DNA of 64,000 nucleotides from Phycicoccus endophyticus (GTDB taxonomy: Bacteria; Actinomycetota; Actinomycetes; Actinomycetales; Dermatophilaceae), in the NCBI RefSeq assembly GCF_011326735.1, contig NZ_JAANCN010000012.1, forward strand, positions 1 through 64,000, read 5' to 3'. A model generated the notes under the pieces. It did not search any database and was not told the DNA's origin. It saw only the letters and a program-made list of their open reading frames with translations. Below, one piece after another: positions 56,958-64,000 of the stretch (positions are counted from its first letter, which is position 1; every line of letters starts with the position of its first letter). The position numbers and the translations under genes are program-made.

Positions 56958-58223
56958 GTGACGTCGAGGACCTCGACGCACGACCCGCGCTGGGTCGCGA
57001 CGGCCGCGTACATCGCGGTCGTCGCGACCCTGGCGGTCGTGCTCGCCGTCGTCGCCTTCGTCCGGGACGGGGTTCCCGATCTCGCGGCCCTCGCGGTCTT
57101 CCTCGTCCTGTCCGTCCTCCATGTCGTGCTGCCCGAGGCGGCCGTGGAGGGTCGGGTCCGGGTCTCGCTCTCCAGCGTGCTGCTGCTCGCCGGTCTGGCT
57201 CTGCTCGGGCCGGCGGGCGCGAGCGTCGTCGGCGCCCTCCTGGGGCTCTCCCAGGGCCGGCGGCTCCCGGCGCGCTACCGCGCCTTCAACTCCGCCCAGT
57301 TCTCACTGCACGCGACCGTGGGTGGCCTGGCCTTCCTCTGGGCCGGGGGAACGGCCGAGGCCTCGCGGCTCACCGACGCGGGCGGCATCCTCCTCGGTCT
57401 CGCCGTGCCGCTGCTCGTCGCCGACATCACCCAGGCGGCGGTGAACCTCGTCACCCTCGCGGGGGTGCTCCGGGTGGCGCAGGGCGTCCCGATGCGCCAC
57501 CAGATCCTCCTCATCCTGCGTGGCACCGGCCTGGCGTACGTCGGCTACGGGGTCATCGCGTTCATCATGGTCATCCTGTGGAGCCCGGCGGGGCTCGGCC
57601 CGATGGCCGCGGTCATCGTCCTGGCACCCCTCGTCGTCGCCCAGTGGGCCTACCGCCAGCACGCCGAGGAGCTGCGCGGGCAGGAGCGTGCGCTCGAGGT
57701 GCTCGTCTCGGCGCTCGAGGCCAAGGCCCCCCGCCTGGCGGGCCACAGCGCCCGGGTCGCCGAGCTGAGCGAGCGGATGGCCGAGCACCTCGGGCTCGGC
57801 CCCCAGCAGGTGGCGGACACCCGCATGGCGGGCATGCTCCACGACATCGGGCAGACCAGCCTGCCCACCCGCCTCGTGCGGGGGCTCGACCTGCTCGACC
57901 CGGAGGGCTGCCGGGAGTACGCCCGCAGCGGCGCCACGCTCCTCGGCGACCTCACCATCCTGCGCGGCGCGCTCGAGCCGATCCGCCGCCACCGGGACGA
58001 CGGGGACGTCGACGGTGAGGGTGCGGCCTCCCTGCCCGCCCGGATCGTCGGCCTCGCCGACGCCTACGACCTGCTGACGCAGGTCGGCTCCCCCGACGGC
58101 CCGCTCCACGCCCCCAGCCAGGCGCGTGACCTCCTCGCGGCCCGCGTGGTCGACGACCCCGCCCTGGTCCGTGCCCTCGACCACGCGCTCGCCCGCGGCG
58201 CCGAGGTGGGCCGCGCGACATGA
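56958..58223 (+). CDS. Membrane HD-domain phosphohydrolase (first of pair)
   Basis: A 421-residue protein: about 7-8 transmembrane helices in residues ~15-240 (MASE-like sensor, e.g. VAVVATLAVVLAVVAFV-type stretch and LVADITQAAVNLVTLAGVLR), then a cytosolic HD domain. HD motifs: LAGHSARVAELSERMAEHL, MLHDIGQTSLPTRLV and RIVGLADAYDLLTQ. The HD-GYP signature triplet is not evident, so c-di-GMP specificity is unproven. GTG 56958 is the start. It overlaps the second HD gene by 4 bp (ATGA), so the two are made together. The signal sensed is unknown. Confidence 0.85.
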   Translation: MTSRTSTHDPRWVATAAYIAVVATLAVVLAVVAFVRDGVPDLAALAVFLVLSVLHVVLPEAAVEGRVRVSLSSVLLLAGLALLGPAGASVVGALLGLSQGRRLPARYRAFNSAQFSLHATVGGLAFLWAGGTAEASRLTDAGGILLGLAVPLLVADITQAAVNLVTLAGVLRVAQGVPMRHQILLILRGTGLAYVGYGVIAFIMVILWSPAGLGPMAAVIVLAPLVVAQWAYRQHAEELRGQERALEVLVSALEAKAPRLAGHSARVAELSERMAEHLGLGPQQVADTRMAGMLHDIGQTSLPTRLVRGLDLLDPEGCREYARSGATLLGDLTILRGALEPIRRHRDDGDVDGEGAASLPARIVGLADAYDLLTQVGSPDGPLHAPSQARDLLAARVVDDPALVRALDHALARGAEVGRAT

Positions 58224-59539
58224 CCCCTCTCTTCCGACGGCCGGCACGGCTCGTCGCCGCGCTGGTGCTCGCCCTCGGGGTCGCCGCGCTGGTGCCCGGT
58301 CTCCTCCAGATCGGGGACCTCGCCGACCTGGTCGGCCGGCACGGCCGGACCCTCGCCGTCGTCGTCGGCCTCGTCGTCCTCGGCGAGCTCGTCCGGGTGC
58401 GCATGCCCAGCGGCCGGGAGATCTCGCCGCTGTCCTCGGCCTCGGCGATGGCCGCCGTCTTCCTCGGCCCGGTCGCCGGCGAGCCGACCTTCGACCCTCC
58501 CGCCGGCCTCGTCGTCGTCGTCGTGGCCGCCGGGCTGCTCATCGCCGCCGTCGTGCGCCGCGCGCGCCACCAGCCCGCCGGCCTGTCACCGTTGGCGGCG
58601 CGCCTGACCGGCGTCGGTGTCGCGGTGGAGCTGACCCGCGGGTGGGGGTCGCCGAGCCTGTGGGCGGCCCTGGCCGACCCGGGCTTCTCCCGGGGGGCGG
58701 TGGCGGTCGAGATGATGCTCGTGGCCGTCACCGGGCTGCTCGTCGAGCTCGTGCTCGTCGCCGCAGTGCGCGCCGAGCGCCAGAGAAGCCCGTGGTCGGC
58801 CGCCGTGCGCGACGAGGTCGGCGAGGCCGCGCCGCTGACGGCCGCCGTCGTCGTCACGGGTCCGATGGTCGCCCTCATGGCCCCGGTCCTCGGCCTGCTC
58901 TCGCTGCCGGTGGCGCTCGTGCCGCTGGCCACGGCGTACGCGGCCGTGCACCAGTACGCCCGCAACCGGGCGACCAACCGGGAGCTCATCGCGACCCTGG
59001 CCCACCTCACCGAGCACGGGGGCTACACCCCCGAGCACCACGCCGAGCGGGTCGCCCAGCTCTCGGTGCGCATCGGCCGCGTCATGGGTCTCGGCGAACG
59101 CCAGCTGCGCGACCTCGAGTACGCGGCGCTCCTGCACGACCTCGGCCAGATCTCCCTGCTGGACCCCATCCCGGACGGCGCCACGGTGCTCGCGGCGCCC
59201 GCCGACCAGCGGGACATCGCCGCCGAGGGGGGCCGGATCATCCGGCGTGCGGAGATTCTCGACGACGTCGCGCGGTACGTCGAGGGCCAGACCACGCCGT
59301 ACCGGATGGTGCGCGAGCTCGGTGAGGACGTGCCGATGGCCAGCCGGATCATCAAGTGCACGAACGCGTTCGACGACATCACCGGTGGCTCGATGGATCC
59401 CGTTCGGGTGGAGGCCGCGATGGAGCGCATCCATCTCGGGCTCGGCTACGAGTACGACCCCGAGGTCGTCGACGCGCTGGCGAAGGTCCTCGAGGACGTT
59501 CGCGTGGGACGCGTGGAGGAGCAGCCGGTGCCGGGCTAG
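58220..59539 (+). CDS. Membrane HD-domain phosphohydrolase (second of pair)
   Basis: A 439-residue paralogue of the previous gene: transmembrane N-terminal half (LVAALVLALGVAALVPGLL, VVVVVAAGLLIAAVV, LTAAVVVTGPMVALMAPVLG), then the HD domain with GYTPEHHAERVAQLSVRIG, LLHDLGQISLLDPI and ASRIIKCTNAFDDITGGS. The GYT and HHxER features are closer to HD-GYP than in its partner, although the complete GYP is absent. Overlap by 4 bp suggests a heterodimer or sequential action. Downstream manA starts 36 bp later. Confidence 0.85.
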   Translation: MTPLFRRPARLVAALVLALGVAALVPGLLQIGDLADLVGRHGRTLAVVVGLVVLGELVRVRMPSGREISPLSSASAMAAVFLGPVAGEPTFDPPAGLVVVVVAAGLLIAAVVRRARHQPAGLSPLAARLTGVGVAVELTRGWGSPSLWAALADPGFSRGAVAVEMMLVAVTGLLVELVLVAAVRAERQRSPWSAAVRDEVGEAAPLTAAVVVTGPMVALMAPVLGLLSLPVALVPLATAYAAVHQYARNRATNRELIATLAHLTEHGGYTPEHHAERVAQLSVRIGRVMGLGERQLRDLEYAALLHDLGQISLLDPIPDGATVLAAPADQRDIAAEGGRIIRRAEILDDVARYVEGQTTPYRMVRELGEDVPMASRIIKCTNAFDDITGGSMDPVRVEAAMERIHLGLGYEYDPEVVDALAKVLEDVRVGRVEEQPVPG

Positions 59540-59575
59540 AGTCACATCGCCCGACCCCCGACCCCGAGGACCTGC

Positions 59576-60730
59576 GTGGACCGCCTGCGACCCGTCGTCT
59601 TCAACGACGCGTGGGGCTCCTACGTCGCCATCGCGAGCCTGCAGGGGCGCGCCATCCCCACGGCGCTGCCGGAGTCGGAGCTGTGGATGGGGGCGCACGA
59701 GAGCGGCCCGGCCGGGACCAGCCGCCCGGGGCACCCGGACCTGGCCCGGGTCGTCGCCGAGGACCCCGAGCGCGAGCTCGGTGCGGCCTGCGTCGCCCGG
59801 CACGGCTCCCGCCTGCCCTTCCTGCTCAAGGTGCTCGCGCCGGGGCGGGCGATCTCGATCCAGGCGCACCCGACGGCCGAGCAGGCAGCCCGGCTGCGGG
59901 CCCTGACCGGCGATGCGGTCTACGTCGACGACTCCGCCAAGCCCGAGCTGCTCCTCGCGATCACCCGCTTCGAGGTGTTCGTCGGGATGCGCACCGTGCA
60001 GGAGGTCGCCGGCATCGCCGCCCGTCTCGGGGTCGCGGGCGTCGACCGCGCGCTCGACGCGGCGCGTGGGGCCGAGGACCCCGAGCACGCGCTGCTGCGG
60101 GCGGTCCTCGAGACGCCCCCGGCGCAGGTGCCGGGCCTGGTACGCCAGGTCGTCGCGGCCTGCGTCCGGCTCGCCGAGGACGCCGACGAGGTGGGGGAGG
60201 CCGCGGCCGCCGTCGTCGAGGTCGCCGAGACCCATCCCGACGACATCGGCCTGGTCGTCCTGCTGCTCATGCACCACCGGGTGCTCCGGCCGGGTGAGTA
60301 CGTCGACGTCGCCGCCGGGGTCCTGCACTCCTACGTCCACGGCCTCGGGCTCGAGGTGCTCGCCAACTCCGACAACGTCGTGCGCGCCGGGTTGACCTCC
60401 AAGGAGGTCAACGTCGAGGAGCTGCTGCGGATCGTCGACCCCACCGCGGGCGCCGTCGTCGGCCGCGGGGTCGAGCTCGAGCCCGGTGTCGAGGTCTTCC
60501 CCAGCGCGACCGACTGCTTCCTGCTGCACCGGGTCGCCCCGGGGCGGCAGCTGCCCGGCACCACGGGCCCCCGCCTGGTGTTCTGCCTGCGCGGCCGCGT
60601 CGGCCTCACCTCGGCCACCGGGCAGGTGACCCTGGGCGACGTCGAGTCGGTCTTCCTGCCCGCCGGGGAGGGCGACGTCGTGCTCGAAGGGGCCGGCGAG
60701 GTCTACCTCGTGACGGTGCCGGGCCTGTAG
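59576..60730 (+). CDS. manA: Mannose-6-phosphate isomerase, class I
   Basis: A 384-residue zinc enzyme that interconverts mannose-6-P and fructose-6-P, feeding GDP-mannose. Zn ligands: Q and H of AISIQAHPT (~96-104), Glu of AKPELLLAI, His of AGVLHSYVHGLGLEVL. The active-site region ANSDNVVRAGLTSKEVNV is present. GTG 59576 has GAGGA upstream, with TAGAGT (59537-59542) as possible -10. Converges with sodN through a hairpin at 60786. Confidence 0.93.
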   Translation: MDRLRPVVFNDAWGSYVAIASLQGRAIPTALPESELWMGAHESGPAGTSRPGHPDLARVVAEDPERELGAACVARHGSRLPFLLKVLAPGRAISIQAHPTAEQAARLRALTGDAVYVDDSAKPELLLAITRFEVFVGMRTVQEVAGIAARLGVAGVDRALDAARGAEDPEHALLRAVLETPPAQVPGLVRQVVAACVRLAEDADEVGEAAAAVVEVAETHPDDIGLVVLLLMHHRVLRPGEYVDVAAGVLHSYVHGLGLEVLANSDNVVRAGLTSKEVNVEELLRIVDPTAGAVVGRGVELEPGVEVFPSATDCFLLHRVAPGRQLPGTTGPRLVFCLRGRVGLTSATGQVTLGDVESVFLPAGEGDVVLEGAGEVYLVTVPGL

Positions 60731-60785
60731 AGCGCCCGGCCGGGCCCGCGTCGGTCACCGGACGCGCGGCGGGGCGGCGACAGCG

Positions 60786-60819
60786 CGGTGGCCGCCCCCC
60801 GAGCGGGGAGCGGCCACCG
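60786..60819. terminator. Terminator between convergent manA and sodN
   Basis: Stem CGGTGGCCGC (60786-60795) with GCGGCCACCG (60810-60819), extended inside by CCCC/GGGG around a GAGC loop with one C-A mismatch. No T-tract. Confidence 0.65.
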
Positions 60820-60843
60820 GACGCCGCGGAGAGGGAGCGGGGC

Positions 60844-61239
60844 TCAGCCCTGCTTGGTCTCCCAGAAGATCGTCGAGATCTCCTCGATCTTGGCCAGCAG
60901 CTCGTCGGCCGTGGCCTCGTCGAACTCGCCCTTGGTGCCGGAGGCACCCGCGAGCTTGGTCGCCTCGTTGAAGAGGGTGTGCAGCTGCGGGTACTTCTCG
61001 AAGTGCGGCGGCTTGAAGTAGTCGGTCCACAGCACCCACAGGTGGTGCTTGACGAGCTCGGAGCGCTGCTCCTTGATGATCGTCGCGCGGACACGGAAGT
61101 CGGGGTCGTCGTTGTCGGCGACCTTCTGGCAGATCATCTTCACCGACTCGGCCTCGATGCGTGCCTGGGCGGGGTCGTAGACGCCGCAGGGGAGGTCGCA
61201 GTGGGCCGAGACGTCGGTGATACGGAACAGGGACAGCAT
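60844..61239 (-). CDS. sodN: Nickel superoxide dismutase
   Basis: A 131-residue Ni-SOD precursor. A 13-residue leader is removed to expose the nickel hook HCDLPCGVYDP (His14, Cys15, Cys19), which ligates nickel. The rest is the four-helix bundle (KEQRSELVKHHLWVLWTDYF). It protects against superoxide. It lies 41 bp downstream of its maturation protease on the same strand, with an excellent ribosome site (AGAAGGAGC). Confidence 0.95.
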   Translation of the reverse strand: MLSLFRITDVSAHCDLPCGVYDPAQARIEAESVKMICQKVADNDDPDFRVRATIIKEQRSELVKHHLWVLWTDYFKPPHFEKYPQLHTLFNEATKLAGASGTKGEFDEATADELLAKIEEISTIFWETKQG

Positions 61240-61280
61240 GTGTCGCTCCTTCTTCCCGGGGACGTGCGGTCTCGATCAAC

Positions 61281-61682
61281 CTACCCCAGCGACCGCCAGA
61301 CCAACCCGGCGACCACCCCCGCGATGTCCTCCTCGGCGAGGGTGCCGACGTCGAAGGAGGTGACCCCCTCGGCCGGGTTGTCGCTGTCCACCCACCACCG
61401 GTGCGGGTCGTCCGGGTCAGTACCGGTGAGCCGCTTCACCGACAGCGGCCGCGGCCGGCCCCACCGGTCCGGGGGGAGGTGGACGACGTGTGCCCGTCCC
61501 GGCCGGGGACGGGCGCCGCGCAGGACGAGGAGCACGTCGCCCTCCCGGTAGGTCGGGAGCATCGAGCGGCCGCGGACCCGCACGAGGGCGGGCAGGACGG
61601 GGCGGAGGCGCACGGTTGGATCCTGCCAGGCGCGACGGGCGTCACATCCGCAGCCGTCGGCAGGCGCCGGTGGCTGTGCCAT
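61281..61682 (-). CDS. sodX: Ni-SOD maturation protease SodX (S24/S26 type)
   Basis: A 133-residue LexA/signal-peptidase-like serine protease that cleaves the SodN leader. Catalytic Ser is in RVRGRSMLPTYREGD and Lys in PLSVKRLTG; WWVDSDNPAEGVTS is the third conserved block. A shorter start at GTG 61613 (110 aa) is possible because residues 1-23 include a CGC run not typical of the family. Order here is sodX-sodN; in Streptomyces sodX follows sodN (recalled). Stop TAG overlaps a TAGGTT that could be the sodN promoter. Confidence 0.85.
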   Translation of the reverse strand: MAQPPAPADGCGCDARRAWQDPTVRLRPVLPALVRVRGRSMLPTYREGDVLLVLRGARPRPGRAHVVHLPPDRWGRPRPLSVKRLTGTDPDDPHRWWVDSDNPAEGVTSFDVGTLAEEDIAGVVAGLVWRSLG

Positions 61683-61808
61683 GATGAGGGCCCCTCGGCG
61701 GACACCCCCGCCCGCGCCGACCCGGACGCACCCGTTCCTTGGCGCCGCACCCCCCCCGCACCCGTGCCCGCCCGTGGCGGGTCTGTCGTCCGTCCCCGAG
61801 GAGCCGAC

Positions 61809-62999
61809 GTGTCAGCGTTCCCCGTCCCCCCACCGTTCGAGCCGGACAGTGCCGTCTTCCGCGCGCACGAGGGCGGCAAGCTGGGCGTGCACGCGACCCA
61901 GCCGCTGCGCGGCCGCGAGGACCTGGCGCTGCTCTACACGCCGGGGGTGGCCGAGGTCTCGCTGGCGGTCGCCGCGGACCCGACGCTGGCGATGCGCTAC
62001 ACCGCCCGCGGCAACACCGTGGCCGTGGTCAGCGACGGCAGCGCCGTGCTCGGGCTCGGGGACATCGGCCCGCTCGGGGCGCTGCCGGTCATGGAGGGCA
62101 AGGCCGTCCTCTTCAAGCACTTCGCCGGGGTGGACGCCGTCCCGCTCGTCATGGAGACCGGGTCGGTCGACGAGCTCGTCGAGGCGGTCGCGCGGGTGGC
62201 GCCCTCCTACGGCGGGATCAACCTCGAGGACATCTCCGCACCGCGCTGCTTCGAGATCGAGGAGCGGCTCGTCGAGCGGCTCGACATCCCCGTCTTCCAC
62301 GACGACCAGCACGGCACGGCCATCGTCGTCCTCGCGGGCCTGCTCAACGCCGTCCAGGTCCTCGGCCGGCGGCTCGAGGACCTGCGGGTCGTCGTCGCCG
62401 GTGCCGGTGCGGCCGGCGTCGCGGTGACCCGCCTGCTCCAGCGCGCCGGGGTCCGCGACGTCGTCGTCTGCGACTCCCGCGGCATCATCCACCCCTCGCG
62501 CCAGGACCTCGGGGAGCACAAGCGCCGGCTCGCGGTCTCGACCAACCCGCGGGGGCTCACCGGGCCGCTCGCCACCGCACTGCTCGGCGCGGACTGCTAC
62601 GTCGGGGTCTCCGGTGGCACGGTGCCCGAGGAGCAGGTCGCGACGATGGCGCCCGAGGGCATCGTCTTCGCCCTGGCCAACCCGACGCCCGAGGTGCACC
62701 CCGAGGTCGCCCGGCGGCACGCCGCGGTCGTCGCGACCGGGCGCTCGGACTTCCCCAACCAGATCAACAACGTCCTGGCCTTCCCCGGCATCTTCCGGGG
62801 CGCGCTCGACGCGGGCGCCACCCGGATCACCGAGGCGATGAAGCTGGCGGCGGCGCGGGCGATCGCCGAGGCGGTCGACGCGCCGAGCCCGGAGCGGATC
62901 GTGCCCTCGGTCTTCCAGGAGGGTGTGGCCGACGCGGTCGCCGAGGCCGTGCGGACCCTCGCGCCCGTCGCCTTGCACCGAACCGACCCCGTCCGGTGA
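61809..62999 (+). CDS. NAD(P)-dependent malic enzyme
   Basis: A 396-residue malate oxidative decarboxylase giving pyruvate and CO2. Blocks: LALLYTPGVAEVSLAVAADP at the N-terminus (with catalytic Tyr), GKAVLFKHFAGVDAVPLVM with the catalytic Lys, ISAPRCFEIEERLVERLDIP and FHDDQHGTAIVVLAGLLNA (metal-binding Asp cluster), NAD loop VVVAGAGAAGVAVTRLL. The short bacterial form. GTG 61809 has GAGGAGCCGAC upstream. Confidence 0.93.
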   Translation: MSAFPVPPPFEPDSAVFRAHEGGKLGVHATQPLRGREDLALLYTPGVAEVSLAVAADPTLAMRYTARGNTVAVVSDGSAVLGLGDIGPLGALPVMEGKAVLFKHFAGVDAVPLVMETGSVDELVEAVARVAPSYGGINLEDISAPRCFEIEERLVERLDIPVFHDDQHGTAIVVLAGLLNAVQVLGRRLEDLRVVVAGAGAAGVAVTRLLQRAGVRDVVVCDSRGIIHPSRQDLGEHKRRLAVSTNPRGLTGPLATALLGADCYVGVSGGTVPEEQVATMAPEGIVFALANPTPEVHPEVARRHAAVVATGRSDFPNQINNVLAFPGIFRGALDAGATRITEAMKLAAARAIAEAVDAPSPERIVPSVFQEGVADAVAEAVRTLAPVALHRTDPVR

Positions 63000-63017
63000 G
63001 CTAGGCAGACGGTCGCC

Positions 63018-63280
63018 ATGACGAGGGCCGCGAGCCCGTCCGCCTGCTCACGGTGTGTACGGGCAACATCTCCCGGTCCCCGTACGCTCCGGCCCTGCTC
63101 GCCGACGGTGTCGCCGGCGCCCGGCCGGGCGCTGACGGAGGTGCTGATAGCGGACGGCGCGGCGCCGGCGTGTGTCACCGAGGTCGAGGACCCGGCGGGT
63201 CGGGACGACGACGCGTTCGCCCGAATGGCGCGCCAGGTCGACGCGGCGGCGCGGACCACCGTCCGCTGGGGGGGGGGGGG
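63018..63280 (+). pseudogene. Low-molecular-weight protein tyrosine phosphatase gene, frameshifted and truncated
   Basis: Frame 2 encodes REPVRLLTVCTGNISRSPYA, the P-loop (CX5R: Cys-Thr-Gly-Asn-Ile-Ser-Arg) of an LMW-PTP, but no start codon lies in that frame before a stop at 63002; the only ATG (63018) is in frame 0. The C-terminal-like piece (EVEDPAGRDDDAFARMARQV) is in frame 0 as well. The whole is ~260 bp instead of ~500-600, so the middle is deleted and at least one frame change separates the parts. Next to rml genes this would have been an exopolysaccharide (Wzb-like) phosphatase. It runs into a G12 tract. Confidence 0.7.
63269..63280 (+). repeat. Mononucleotide run of 12 G
   Basis: G12 immediately downstream of the rmlC stop (63282), by far the longest homopolymer seen here. 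Could be a contingency tract or a sequencing/assembly weak point at the pseudogene 3' end. Confidence 0.85.
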
Positions 63281-63281
63281 C

Positions 63282-63890
63282 TCAGTTCCCGCGCTGAGCG
63301 AGCTGCGCGCCGTACGCGCGGCAGGCGTCCCACGTGGGCAGCCGGCCGGCCTTGAGGGCCTCGGCGAGCGTCGGCGCGTCGGCGTCCTTGGGCGACAGCA
63401 GCGGGGTGGCCCCGAGCGGCCAGTCGATGCCCACGTCTGGGTCCAGCGGCGTGATGCCGCGCTCGGCCGAGGGGGAGTAGGCCGCGGTGCACAGGTACAG
63501 GGCGGTCGTGTTGTCCTCGAGGGCGCAGAAGGCGTGCCCGAGGCCCTCGGCGAGGTACACGGCCTGGCGCTCGGTGGTGTCGAGCAGCACGGAGTCCCAC
63601 TGCCCGAAGGTCGGTGAGCCGGTGCGCAGGTCGACGACGACGTCGAGCAGCGAGCCGGCGAGGCAGGTGACATACTTCGCCTGGCCCGGGGGGACGTCGG
63701 TGAGATGGATCCCGCGGACGGTGCCGCGCGAGGACACCGAGACGTTCGTCTGCACGACGTCGGGCCGGTAGCCGAGGTGCTTGGCCAGCAGGTCGCCCCG
63801 GAAGGACTCCAGGAAGACGCCGCGGTCGTCGCGGTGCTGGCGCGGGGTGACGACGTAGGCGCCCTCGATGGCGAGCGGCGTGACCTCCAT
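63282..63890 (-). CDS. rmlC: dTDP-4-dehydrorhamnose 3,5-epimerase (RmlC family)
   Basis: A 202-residue cupin epimerase in dTDP-L-rhamnose synthesis. Catalytic His lies in SRGTVRGIHLTDVPPGQAKY, the catalytic Tyr region in LYLCTAAYSPSAERGI, and LDPDVGIDWPLGATPLLSPK is the C-terminal signature. ATG 63890 overlaps the rmlA stop (TGATG). Supplies rhamnose for surface polysaccharide or cell-wall linkers. Confidence 0.9.
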   Translation of the reverse strand: MEVTPLAIEGAYVVTPRQHRDDRGVFLESFRGDLLAKHLGYRPDVVQTNVSVSSRGTVRGIHLTDVPPGQAKYVTCLAGSLLDVVVDLRTGSPTFGQWDSVLLDTTERQAVYLAEGLGHAFCALEDNTTALYLCTAAYSPSAERGITPLDPDVGIDWPLGATPLLSPKDADAPTLAEALKAGRLPTWDACRAYGAQLAQRGN

Positions 63891-64000
63891 CAGCGATCAC
63901 CTCGTCCGCGGGCGAGGCAGGTGTGCAGGTAGTCACCGTAGCCGGACTTGGCCAGGGCGTCCCCGAGGGAACGGAACTCGTCGTCACCGACCCATCCGGC
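63890..64000 (-). CDS. rmlA: Glucose-1-phosphate thymidylyltransferase RmlA, C-terminal fragment
   Basis: The last 36 codons of a gene that continues past base 64000. The segment GWVGDDEFRSLGDALAKSGY followed by GDYLHTCLARGRGDR is the RmlA C-terminal helix set (KSGYGxYL). It starts the dTDP-rhamnose pathway and is translationally coupled to rmlC by TGATG. Confidence 0.85.
   Translation of the reverse strand, partial: AGWVGDDEFRSLGDALAKSGYGDYLHTCLARGRGDR

Noticed and set aside
1-64000. CRISPR arrays, insertion sequences, rRNA operons, prophage
   Set aside because: No repeated spacer pattern, transposase, rRNA sequence or phage gene was found on reading both strands.

Overview
The window looks like a chromosomal segment of a high-G+C actinobacterium: third codon positions are almost all G or C, GTG starts are common, and it carries actinobacterial hallmark genes (whiB7, adnAB, uvrD2, a mycothiol-type SigR/RsrA pair, mycoredoxin, DUF3107, bL37, Ni-superoxide dismutase). 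A Micrococcales / Intrasporangiaceae-like origin is my best guess from overall flavour; it was not tested. I see no prophage, insertion sequence or CRISPR array. No stretch longer than about 300 bp lacks a gene or a degraded gene.

Layout. 1-4.7 kb: corrinoid/one-carbon genes (RACo activator, DUF1638, MTHFR-family enzyme), interrupted by a divergent MarR-regulator/azoreductase pair with twin operators. 4.8-11.5 kb: VOC relic, LysR regulator, orphan ParA, amino-acid permease, DEAD-box RNA helicase, ferritin-like protein, GlsB-type stress protein. 11.7-16.9 kb: DUF3107, TetR, MoeZ, DUF1810, a DUF222/HNH nuclease with a perfect SOS box, a small P-loop kinase and a VOC protein. 17.0-28.8 kb: DNA-repair and redox block adnA-adnB, an aminoglycoside-phosphotransferase-like pseudokinase, nudC, mrx1, uvrD2, then whiB7 behind a leader ORF and attenuator. 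29.1-39.6 kb: UbiB-like kinase with an E1-like protein and DUF5679, SprT/YgjP-like peptidase, NUDIX, zincin-like protein, MoaE, Lon-like PDZ protease, PPA1309 and UPF0182 proteins. 39.7 kb: initiator tRNA. 40-46.7 kb: NDH-2, paired M16 peptidases, HisN, start of the peptide ABC transporter. 46.9-54 kb: rest of that transporter, RsgA, AroA, DoxX. 54-60.7 kb: SRAP protein, hydrolase, sigR-rsrA, bL37, a tiny secreted peptide, two membrane HD-domain proteins, ManA. 60.8-64 kb: sodX-sodN, malic enzyme, a wrecked tyrosine phosphatase gene, and the rmlA-rmlC end of a dTDP-rhamnose locus.

Much of the gene content matches, in similar neighbourhoods, the Mycobacterium tuberculosis region Rv3193c-Rv3228 (UPF0182, PDZ protease, zincin, UbiB, whiB7, uvrD2, mrx1, nudC, adnBA, moeZ, TetR, DUF3107, ferritin-like, rhlE, ParA-like, sigH-rshA, SRAP, aroA, rsgA), so this is largely an ancestral actinobacterial backbone (recalled synteny, not searched). 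The genes share a theme of stress survival: double-strand-break processing, thiol-oxidative response, antibiotic-induced WhiB7 control and RNA/ribosome maintenance.

The best-supported regulatory structures are: (i) a whiB7 leader with an upstream ORF, an intrinsic terminator and an exactly complementary antiterminator; (ii) a LexA box filling the spacer of the HNH nuclease promoter; (iii) two promoters and two possible starts for SigR, plus a SigR-like promoter at mrx1; (iv) many leaderless start sites with a TANNNT -10 element 5-8 nt ahead of the start codon.
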